Source of the DNA: a virus
Strand: one strand, 5' to 3'
Length of the DNA: 39,921 nucleotides
IMG/VR virus record: IMGVR_UViG_3300030099_000838
Location: 1-39,921 of that record
Shown here: in pieces, positions 34,301-39,921 of the stretch
Layout of the letters: every line of letters begins with the position of its first letter
Numbering within the stretch: position 1 is the first letter of the stretch
The notes under the pieces: generated by a model
The model's input: the letters and a program-made list of their open reading frames with translations, nothing else
Database searches by the model: none
Told to the model about the DNA's origin: nothing
Made by a program: the position numbers and the translations under genes

Positions 34301-34931
34301 TACTGGTAAATCGTTTGCGCAGTTAAAGCGTAACTACATGCTACCTATTATGGATGCTGTTAAGACAGATCTAGATGGAGCAGCAAAAGTACGTGATCTT
34401 GCTAATAAAAATTGGTGGGATGTTATCAACGAGTATTCTTATGTCGACAGTATTATGGGAGACTGGACACCCGGAGCTATAGAAAGGTTTAGAACCAAGC
34501 TCAAAAATATCGGGGATACTAAGGTTGAAATAAGTATGGATAATGAATATAGAGGATTTTTCTTTCTATTACATGATCTTGAAAAAACACCTCCTATTTT
34601 TGATTCGGGTAATCTTATAAAAACTTTGTATGATACTATGGAGCACCCTCCTAGAAAACAAGGAGTAGCCGTTGGAAAATACGAAGCGTTTAAAAAATCT
34701 AGAGCAGCAAAAGCTGCAGATAAATTACTTCCTAATGCTGCAAGAGCACAAGGAAGAACGTTAAATGAACTAACTGGTGATCAAATGTTAAGATTGTTTG
34801 ACAATATTATAGGACCTAATGGCTTAAACCTTGAGTCGCGCAATCGTCAAACAATGAAAGATGTCGGTGAAGCTAAAAATAAACTTACGAGAGCCGCTAA
34901 GGGCTCCCGTATATTGCAAATAGATATGTAA
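31356..34931 (+). CDS. Putative virion-associated single-subunit RNA polymerase, N4 vRNAP-like (1191 aa)
   Basis: I start at ATG 31356, six bases after GGAG at 31346-31349. Motif A is ISVELDGKTHG with Asp686. Motif B is LKKPPMTLAYG with Lys788, Tyr796 and Gly797; the eight-residue Lys-Tyr spacing and MTLAYG equal T7 Lys631-Tyr639. Motif C is PAVIQGIDGAWM and then LPIMDA with Asp1000. A DxxGR-like ELQSR (508-512) followed by FNPQ (520-523) aligns without gaps with the same region of the T7-like polymerase encoded at 35114-37477. Both catalytic aspartates are present. About 190 residues follow the last Asp, nearer to N4 than to T7. Residues 1-120 are Gln/Ala/Glu-rich and may serve packaging. 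It is last in the ejection gene run. Polymerase activity and virion location are inferred. Confidence 0.78.
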   Translation: MATRINPQSGLMEFVKEREATGAVLDERLRNKTPVESLQQEGPATLAVKPQPIRPTPAPFVLPEEQKGRVDQTAARDRFAQQIAQQDAARLAQTAELQREAERVKPISEIEPDVKEFDAYENDGFGEAITRSNKYIQLLYDKLESGATVTGAYLSPAQGLPIAAGLSPVEAGEASGQSINVNSTKGILFDPKGFNAGKIRGDDVTQVDPLFARVMSIMTERFIYQNQYNAKPDQQTDNTDDFTEATLRETDQVKLTDEGKLRRGLGNQQLGREIYRAWKREQNIAQGRPSDEYTMKGVTGDQFETIGTLAKEMYHAANPELYNRISDSFNRTVEYELTTTGAAAMEAAEKASPAIFTGYEIKPSSAPRSKLALTESGLGEGAKYRKTKTTSVVDRKMAEIEEAAENMHSVAHGVDPLRRKLYIQIAVQVLTGMKDRTRPPELGDLLKIGPAKFIAFKGEYAKKQQDDPNPDYNPAFEMEKQVTRFIESLNTIGTYSNKANHLDFAVQELQSRMHATQTRFNPQLVPWIRFVTGGIRPPTVNPNANTPATVMFKELMAKHFLPGADKLLPENRVAAFDTEWNSPNHGAFANIVADGKGIADSLLTPEQDQDAITKLKQIKLTEKGVTVPPELANIPRLTIGDSLKSKAIGEELEGLNLIEAAHELYQFDKAQKNNTTFKSNISVELDGKTHGPASNLMQLGSMKAAFRAGVLRREGATKNLDTIPIKELYQGAQTDDELAAGDIRDGMKYFMEENGDKHAQNYLPNNAASAHLVSILKLALKDRDNFLKKPPMTLAYGQLLKNLDAAIYETVFTGPQSVAIRNIINGNSDLPSILDKKIQQKMDAEGGMLIPSREDMVVEFLHDILADSIDAELDPGVVQVGQLLRANNVVAMLSDEVIKVKNAIGIDNYIGAKSSVMKDVEGNIGVVFGDTSNVKRAGNVPLYRSMPSGSAIREGKPGGWGRGRIIPAVIQGIDGAWMNRMFTGKSFAQLKRNYMLPIMDAVKTDLDGAAKVRDLANKNWWDVINEYSYVDSIMGDWTPGAIERFRTKLKNIGDTKVEISMDNEYRGFFFLLHDLEKTPPIFDSGNLIKTLYDTMEHPPRKQGVAVGKYEAFKKSRAAKAADKLLPNAARAQGRTLNELTGDQMLRLFDNIIGPNGLNLESRNRQTMKDVGEAKNKLTRAAKGSRILQIDM
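34889..34908 (-). terminator. Possible leftward terminator inside the polymerase gene 3' end
   Basis: GAGCC at 34891-34895 pairs with GGCTC at 34902-34906 around a six-base loop, with one more pair beyond a mismatch. Read leftward, the hairpin is followed after about six bases by TTTATTTTT. It lies just beyond the last leftward stop (34932), so it could end that operon, while in the rightward direction it is coding sequence without a T-run. The stem is short and the T-run offset, so this is tentative. Confidence 0.3.
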
Positions 34932-35111
34932 CTAACCACATATATCAGAGTGGTATAGGTGATATAAGTCATTTTGCTCTACGTATTTCTTTATAAAGCT
35001 TTGAGTATAATGTATCTCACTGCCATTAAGAAACACAATGCCATATTTATATATGAAAGCAATGTCTTCTTCATCTATACCTATTTGCCCATTGTTTTTT
35101 ATCTTAATCAT
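34932..35111 (-). CDS. Small acidic protein at the convergent junction (59 aa)
   Basis: The ATG at 35111 lies two bases after the stop of the leftward polymerase, and the frame runs 59 codons to a stop directly against the rightward polymerase stop. No clear ribosome-binding site is seen, so translation would depend on coupling (TAATCATG). The product has MIKIKNNGQIGIDEEDIAFI, then YKYGIVFLNGSEIHYTQSF and a basic/aromatic end. It reads as a plausible small soluble protein. No family recognised. Exact filling of the gap is the main argument that it is real. Confidence 0.5.
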   Translation of the reverse strand: MIKIKNNGQIGIDEEDIAFIYKYGIVFLNGSEIHYTQSFIKKYVEQNDLYHLYHSDICG

Positions 35112-35113
35112 GA

Positions 35114-37477
35114 TTATGAAAAGAAGTAGTCGCTATCTTGTATAGCTTCTACATCTAACTCCCCTAGTTTATAGTTGTAATTAAAGTTTTCAGGTTCTAG
35201 CAATAGCATTTCTGCTATATCCTTATAGAAATCCTTATGATTGTACATTTTAATGAACACTTCTTTAGTTAAACTTAATAAGCTAGCTACATCACAAGCG
35301 TGAGTAGAAAATGAATCATGAATTGCAGCAAAGTCACCGTCCCAATGATGGATAATAAGTGCCATATGAGCTGCGTCCATACTATGTATGAAGTTAGGGC
35401 TTATACCTGATGCAAAGCCACCAGGACTAGGTATCTTTTTACCATACACTAGCCTATGTTCTTTGCCTACGTGTTGTATCCTCATATCAGAGATCCAGCT
35501 TTTCCACTTTACGTCTTCCATTACGTAGTTTTCATAACGTACTGGGAAGCCGGAAGGCGTAGTCCATTCGACAACTGGCTCTTTCAAGTCAGATATTATG
35601 TGATTTGCTATTGCCTGTAGGTAACTCATAGTCTCGAGTGGACCTGGACACACCTCATCTATAGCTTTTATTAAGTTATATGACAAGTCGGTACAGTCAC
35701 TCATAGTAATATCGTACTTACTATGGAATCCTTCGGCATAACAATCAGCATACATGTTCAAAGCTATGGCTAAGTGGCCCGCAGAGTACGCTCTAGTCAT
35801 CGCTCCGCGTTTCGATATACCTTTCCTTATGTGTTTCATAGGCATGTCTCTCTGCGCGAACCAGTCAGGTACGCGAGATATCAATGCTTTAGCTGTTTGC
35901 ACATAAAAGTCCTTAGGTATATCAGTTTTTACTAAACCTACTAGCTCACCTGCCTTTTTATCCTTAGATATAGCAGCAAGGTGTTGCCAACCATTATTAG
36001 AACCATCAATAGGAATAGGTAGGCTTAAGTAATACACGCCACTTTCCTCTTTTTGATCCCATAAACCACACCACGCTTTACAACAAGCAAGAAAGCTTAC
36101 GCCTTTTTCTGCTTTGTCGTGTATAGTACGGTTATTCCAGGTGTTTCTAATGAAATCCTCATTATGAATTACCCATTTTACCCTATCATCGATAGTCATT
36201 TTGTCGACTGATATGTCTGTAAGTCCTTCATCTTCAAGATGTGACTTGTAATCAGCTTCACACCAGTCAGGTATGTTATCGATAGTATAAGATTGGTTGT
36301 ACGTACAAGCCGTATGTACAGCAAAATAGTATAAACCCTCTTCAGTCATCGGTTTTGCATTAGCAAATTTGAGTAGACCACGTTCCATATCTTTACCTTG
36401 ATAGTTTAAATATGACTCACGGTAGTATAGCCTGCCACGATAGTCTGCATCTACATACTGAAAGAAGACTTTATCCTTTAATGCTTCGGCTTTCTGTATA
36501 GTCATGTTGTATGCATCAAACTTACTACGGTTTTTAAGTAATACTAACTTAGCATTCCAGTGAGTAGCAGCTTCATCATACTTAGCCTGAGCTTTTTCCA
36601 ATAGCTTTTTGTTAGGCTTATTACGTAGCTTGTTAGTTAAACGTCGTAACTCGCTGTAATATTTCTTTTCCAAAGACTTATTGCCTAACTCTGGTTTAAA
36701 GACGGTATTATTCCAGTATAAGTCTTTGCCTTGTAACTCATCGTTGTTACCAAAAATGCAGTAACGGTAGTTCTTACCGGTCTCATCTGATACCTTTAAG
36801 GTTTCAGTTACAAACTTACGTTTGTTTTTCTTTACTGCTTCCAAGATGTCGTTATCAATAGTCCATGCTGTTCGTTGCAGCTTGTTTATTGCATTAACAA
36901 ATGGTTGATCTAACAGATCCTTGAAATCTTGGTCCTTATCATATCCCCAATGCTTAATAACAGGATGTCCGTTTTCCTGAAACAAATGATGGACACGATT
37001 AATTTTAGTAAATGAGGTATTTTGTATTAGTTCATTGACTACATCAGACGGTAATGATCCTATTTGTAACCACTTATCTGATGTTTCAATCATGTACGGT
37101 GCCCGGCTAAATGGCTTTTTACCTACCGGGTTTTTCTCCCATTCAACTTGCGCTTCAGTAGGAGCTCTAAATATTTTTATGTAACCACATTCATAAAAAC
37201 CTTCTAGAACTAGGTCGCCGACTGTTACGTCGGCTCTAAATCCTAGCTCTACACCTTGTCTTAATAATACGTTTTTGCCTATTGCAACTGAAGCTGCAGT
37301 AAGTTTACACGTAGCTGACTCAGATGTAGACGTTTTTCTAAAGTGATATTGTAGTATAGTTAATGCATCATACACCAGCTGTTTCGGCTGTAACTCGTGC
37401 TCGAGTACTAGCTTCACTGCCCACCTTTGAGGCGTGCTGAGTATCTTCTGCTCCAGATAATCTATTATATTCTGCAT
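35114..37477 (-). CDS. T7-like single-subunit DNA-dependent RNA polymerase (787 aa)
   Basis: All family motifs are present: D345-x-x-G-R349 in DADYRGRLYY; motif A LPIPIDGSNNGWQHL with Asp491; motif B ISKRGAMTRAYSAG with Lys556 and Tyr564; and motif C PNFIHSMDAAHM and AIHDSF with Asp721. The end DSDYFFS resembles the T7 C-terminal foot. It is about 100 residues shorter than T7 gp1 (883 aa), mostly in the N-terminal promoter-binding part. Ser565 replaces the Gly that follows the sugar-discriminating Tyr in T7. It should transcribe phage genes from its own promoters, and late genes are the obvious target. An AAGGAG site lies upstream of ATG 37477, inside the GIY-YIG gene, which overlaps it by 110 bases. 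Confidence 0.93.
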   Translation of the reverse strand: MQNIIDYLEQKILSTPQRWAVKLVLEHELQPKQLVYDALTILQYHFRKTSTSESATCKLTAASVAIGKNVLLRQGVELGFRADVTVGDLVLEGFYECGYIKIFRAPTEAQVEWEKNPVGKKPFSRAPYMIETSDKWLQIGSLPSDVVNELIQNTSFTKINRVHHLFQENGHPVIKHWGYDKDQDFKDLLDQPFVNAINKLQRTAWTIDNDILEAVKKNKRKFVTETLKVSDETGKNYRYCIFGNNDELQGKDLYWNNTVFKPELGNKSLEKKYYSELRRLTNKLRNKPNKKLLEKAQAKYDEAATHWNAKLVLLKNRSKFDAYNMTIQKAEALKDKVFFQYVDADYRGRLYYRESYLNYQGKDMERGLLKFANAKPMTEEGLYYFAVHTACTYNQSYTIDNIPDWCEADYKSHLEDEGLTDISVDKMTIDDRVKWVIHNEDFIRNTWNNRTIHDKAEKGVSFLACCKAWCGLWDQKEESGVYYLSLPIPIDGSNNGWQHLAAISKDKKAGELVGLVKTDIPKDFYVQTAKALISRVPDWFAQRDMPMKHIRKGISKRGAMTRAYSAGHLAIALNMYADCYAEGFHSKYDITMSDCTDLSYNLIKAIDEVCPGPLETMSYLQAIANHIISDLKEPVVEWTTPSGFPVRYENYVMEDVKWKSWISDMRIQHVGKEHRLVYGKKIPSPGGFASGISPNFIHSMDAAHMALIIHHWDGDFAAIHDSFSTHACDVASLLSLTKEVFIKMYNHKDFYKDIAEMLLLEPENFNYNYKLGELDVEAIQDSDYFFS

Positions 37478-37826
37478 TCATTCTCCTTGTTTTGCGAAAA
37501 GGATTCTGAGCTACATTAAGTAAGTCAGATCCCTTTCTTAGGCAACATTTTATCTCATGAGCTTCTACAATAGTAGCTTCTTTGTCGGTCATTTGACCGC
37601 CTTTTATCTTAACAATATCTTGTATCTTGTAGTTATCAAGCTTATCTAGTAACCACACATGATGGTCATAACTGCGGTTTGTAATCTGATAAGCTCGATG
37701 TAATGTACCTTTACCTACGTAAATTACTTCATCAGTCTCTGGGTCTTGATGGAAGTAAACACAATACATATCTTCAGGATACCTAATAACTTCATTAGTG
37801 TTTTCTCTTATTTCAATGTTTCGCAT
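37368..37826 (-). CDS. GIY-YIG nuclease-domain protein (152 aa)
   Basis: Residues 19-45 read DMYCVYFHQDPETDEVIYVG followed by KGTLHRAY. The VYF and YVG positions replace GIY and YIG, with Tyr24, Tyr36 and Arg44 where catalytic residues are expected, and Glu88 or Glu91 (VEAHE) supplying the acidic residue. The last 50 residues are polar and low in hydrophobics, and about 36 of them lie over the start of the polymerase gene. Many phages carry such domains as free nucleases for host DNA degradation, recombination or homing. No intron or intein is visible in the flanking genes. GGAGG upstream supports the start, and its first 19 bases overlap the deaminase gene. Confidence 0.72.
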   Translation of the reverse strand: MRNIEIRENTNEVIRYPEDMYCVYFHQDPETDEVIYVGKGTLHRAYQITNRSYDHHVWLLDKLDNYKIQDIVKIKGGQMTDKEATIVEAHEIKCCLRKGSDLLNVAQNPFRKTRRMNAEYNRLSGAEDTQHASKVGSEASTRARVTAETAGV

Positions 37827-38260
37827 TCATGCACCTCCACACCATTATCTAATAAAAACTTTAATGCTTCTAACTCAGGTACTCGTTTACCGTTCTTATT
37901 AGATTTATACATTTCAGCATATATCATTCGCTTTATGCCTGCTTGTAATATAAGTTTAGTGCAGTCTTTACAAGGTGAATGTGTTAAGTATAGCGTAGCA
38001 TCTTCAGAAGAAGAAGTCGAAGCTGCTAGTTTAGTTATTGCATTTGTTTCTGCATGTACTAATTCCCATTTAGTATTACCATTAGCATCTCTTGTAGCGT
38101 TGTCCATACCATGAGGTGTACCATTCCAGCCATAGCTAAGGATCTTATTACCCCTAGCTATTACTGCACCTACCTTGAAATGTTCATCACGAGATCTAAG
38201 AGCTACAACTCTAGCAATGTTCATGTACATCGCATCGTCCTTAGATAATTTCAAAGCCAT
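37808..38260 (-). CDS. dCMP deaminase (150 aa)
   Basis: A zinc deaminase that should convert dCMP to dUMP, feeding thymidylate synthesis. His69-Ala-Glu71 holds the zinc ligand and proton-shuttle Glu, and SPC97-K-D-C100 gives the other two ligands. Preceding segments FKVGAVIARGNKILSYGWNG and TPHGMDN match the family. Start choice is uncertain: at 38260 the AAGGAG sits directly against the ATG, while an internal ATG at 38230 has AAGGA at normal spacing. I keep 38260 because it restores the usual family N-terminus. It overlaps the primase-helicase end by 20 bases, or leaves a 10-base gap with the other start. It works with the reductase encoded in the late arm. Confidence 0.9.
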   Translation of the reverse strand: MALKLSKDDAMYMNIARVVALRSRDEHFKVGAVIARGNKILSYGWNGTPHGMDNATRDANGNTKWELVHAETNAITKLAASTSSSEDATLYLTHSPCKDCTKLILQAGIKRMIYAEMYKSNKNGKRVPELEALKFLLDNGVEVHECETLK

Positions 38261-39866
38261 CTCCTTTCTCTAGTCTACCAGTATGTTGGTTGTATTTGCT
38301 GTTGCCAGCTGGTCCTGTTAAGCCGGTATACCTAGATTTAAGAACTGAAAACTGAATCTTATTACGATCAGATTCGTTTACAGCTACTAGGTTTCTTGAA
38401 AAAGCAATAATATCAAATGATATTTGTTTAATACTACCGCTGCCTTTGATGTCGTCGATAGAAGCCATGTTGCCTTCTTCGAATGCACCGCCGCCTGACT
38501 TACGTAGGTGGCTTACAATACCCAGCCATACGTTATGCTTCTTTACTACCTTTAGTAAATCACTCATAACTTTATCTACTGCTTCATTACCTGATAGTCC
38601 TTCACTACCTTCTGATACTGCAATAGTAATATGGTCTAGAAATAAATACTTGCATCCCATAAGAGCCATGTACTCTATCTTATCTATTAAAGAGCTATCA
38701 TCAACAGAGCCTTGATGGTCTAGTAATATAAGTCGTTCATCACTAAACACAGATTCAAAGCCAATGCGTAGTTCTTCTGCAGTAATAGGTATATCACCAC
38801 CAACACGTTTATTAAGAGGCATACCAATAAACTTTTCAGCTGTGTCACCTACGCTTTCTTCCAAAGATATAAGACCAATACGATCTACTTGAGTTGTACG
38901 AAGTAAATGCCATACAATCTCTTTGATGACGGTAGATTTACCTGAGCCTGTGCCACTAGTAAATAAAGTAATTTCACCTTGCCTCATACCTTTAAGCTTT
39001 TCGTTAAGACCATTTAGGCAAGGAGGATAAGGTATTGACTCAGTGTTTTGCCTTTCTATAAACTTATCCCATATAGGTTCACCACTAAGTATGCCAGCTG
39101 GATTATACTTTTGTGCATTCCATATTACGTTAGTAACTTCTTTTGCACCATGTTTCATGTATAAATCACTAGCATCTTTCTGGTCTGATGATACTACTTT
39201 TACTTTATCAAAGCCAATAATTTTACTAGCTTCAGTTATAGCTTTGATACCAGCTTTGTCATTATCAAACCATAGTATAACAGATTCAAATCGTCTAATC
39301 CATTCACGTTGTTCTAACAATACTTGTAGCTGGTTAGCAGACGGTATAGATACAACAGGATATATTCTCTTGTTAAAATCTAAGCAAGCTTGTGCTACTG
39401 TTAGTGCATCTATTTCGCCTTCGGTAATGACTAGCATTCTGCCGCCTGTAAATTTATCTTGACCAAAAAGCTTTTTAGCTTTGCCAATCATTCTAAACTC
39501 TTTAGGTAGTATACGTATCTTGTAGCAATCATCTCCATATGGATAGAAATGTGCTGGCTTATCATCGTATTGATGTGTCTTAACACCAAAGTATTTAGCT
39601 ACATCTTCCGAAATATTTCTGCTAGGCATACCAAAACAAGGATACTTATGAATATCGAGGACGTCCAGTTGTCCATTATTATTTGTATCGGCATTGGGTC
39701 CATTACTAGTTACTCCTTTTACTTTTGTAAATATTTTCGCATCTTCATTACGATACGTCCCACATGCGAAGCAATATGTGTGATTGTCGGTAGAGTCAAA
39801 CATCACACCATCAGAGCTTCCACAATCTTCGCAAGGATAGCGCTTATTGTCTACATAGTTGTTCAA
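38241..39866 (-). CDS. Primase-helicase, T7 gp4-like (541 aa)
   Basis: Zinc-binding primase start: Cys12, Cys15, Cys32, Cys35 in YPCEDCGSSDG and HTYCFACG. TOPRIM domain: Glu149-Gly-Glu151 with Asp153 (ITEGEIDALT), and Asp201-x-Asp203 (WFDNDKAG). Helicase: Walker A SGTGSGKST (304-312), Walker B YLFLDHITI, and a SHLRKSGGGAFEEG loop typical of DnaB-like hexameric helicases. Length is close to T7 gp4 (566 aa). It primes lagging-strand synthesis and unwinds the fork. The start is TTG 39866, supported by GGAG seven bases upstream and by no in-frame ATG before the zinc finger. It is the first full gene of the leftward arm in this window. Confidence 0.92.
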   Translation of the reverse strand: MNNYVDNKRYPCEDCGSSDGVMFDSTDNHTYCFACGTYRNEDAKIFTKVKGVTSNGPNADTNNNGQLDVLDIHKYPCFGMPSRNISEDVAKYFGVKTHQYDDKPAHFYPYGDDCYKIRILPKEFRMIGKAKKLFGQDKFTGGRMLVITEGEIDALTVAQACLDFNKRIYPVVSIPSANQLQVLLEQREWIRRFESVILWFDNDKAGIKAITEASKIIGFDKVKVVSSDQKDASDLYMKHGAKEVTNVIWNAQKYNPAGILSGEPIWDKFIERQNTESIPYPPCLNGLNEKLKGMRQGEITLFTSGTGSGKSTVIKEIVWHLLRTTQVDRIGLISLEESVGDTAEKFIGMPLNKRVGGDIPITAEELRIGFESVFSDERLILLDHQGSVDDSSLIDKIEYMALMGCKYLFLDHITIAVSEGSEGLSGNEAVDKVMSDLLKVVKKHNVWLGIVSHLRKSGGGAFEEGNMASIDDIKGSGSIKQISFDIIAFSRNLVAVNESDRNKIQFSVLKSRYTGLTGPAGNSKYNQHTGRLEKGDGFEII

Positions 39867-39921
39867 TATTTATCTCCAGTTTCTCCTCGCCTCTTTTGAC
39901 AAGGTGTTTATGTGCTTCTAT
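39844..39921 (-). CDS. Partial C-terminus of a further leftward gene
   Basis: From the window edge one leftward frame is open for 25 codons (HKHLVKRGEEKLEINIEQLC region) and ends at 39844, overlapping the primase-helicase start by 23 bases. The other two leftward frames are closed by early stops. The charged helical sequence and the overlap, like others in this genome, make it plausible as the end of an upstream gene. Too short to identify. Confidence 0.4.
   Translation of the reverse strand: MEAHKHLVKRGEEKLEINIEQLCRQ

Noticed and set aside
34486-34560. Possible frameshift or intein near the polymerase C-terminus
   Set aside because: The frame is continuous to 34931, composition is uniform and no splice-type Cys/His-Asn pattern is visible.
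37746-38114. Rightward 122-codon frame opposite the dCMP deaminase
   Set aside because: The opposite strand encodes a deaminase with all zinc-site residues. This frame is its shadow.
39043-39462. Rightward 139-codon frame opposite the primase-helicase TOPRIM region
   Set aside because: Antisense of conserved TOPRIM motifs, hydrophobic by reverse-complement bias only.

Overview
The window is most of a lytic marine podovirus genome with a single-subunit RNA polymerase. It is AT-rich, tightly packed (almost every junction is a short overlap or a gap of a few bases), and full of small proteins and fibre repeats that I recognise from marine phages. The P22-like portal, SU10-like capsid protein, nozzle-type tail protein and ejection proteins indicate a short tail. 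The likely host is a marine alphaproteobacterium (SAR11, SAR116 or Roseobacter type). That host, and a possible relation to HMO-2011-type phages, are inferences from memory and not shown by the sequence. No integrase, tRNA, IS element or CRISPR was seen. Terminase, DNA polymerase and an obvious endolysin are absent, so the genome continues beyond the window.

Layout. Bases 28-34931 are one rightward late arm. It holds portal and head assembly genes (28-5919, including an Hsp20 and a scaffold), a good intrinsic terminator just after the capsid gene, small basic or structural proteins and a head-tail adaptor (5974-8070), a fibre/adhesin array (8070-13807), a membrane-protein and holin cassette (13800-15648), and a class II ribonucleotide reductase (15692-17428). 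After these come a very long tail nozzle-like protein (17441-21691) and a run of ejection-type proteins (22327-34931). Bases 34932-39921 are a leftward early/middle arm. Read in its own direction it encodes a T7 gp4-like primase-helicase, a dCMP deaminase, a GIY-YIG protein, a T7-like RNA polymerase and a 59-codon ORF. The two arms converge with stop codons directly adjacent at 34931/34932.

Main discovery candidate. The last rightward gene (31356-34931, 1191 aa) looks like a second single-subunit RNA polymerase. It has a DxxGR-like element, a motif A aspartate, a motif B reading MTLAYG after the expected lysine, and a motif C aspartate, with spacing that fits the T7/N4 superfamily. It lies among virion ejection proteins, like the N4 virion RNA polymerase. 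Its upstream neighbour (27260-31354) begins with a staphylococcal-nuclease-like domain whose key catalytic residues all appear intact, and the gene before that carries a lytic-transglycosylase-like motif. I infer a virion-borne package that opens the wall, delivers a nuclease and delivers an RNA polymerase to start transcription at once. The leftward T7-like polymerase would then drive later classes, giving an N4-like cascade in a compact genome of another type. The reductase, deaminase and perhaps the injected nuclease would supply nucleotides.
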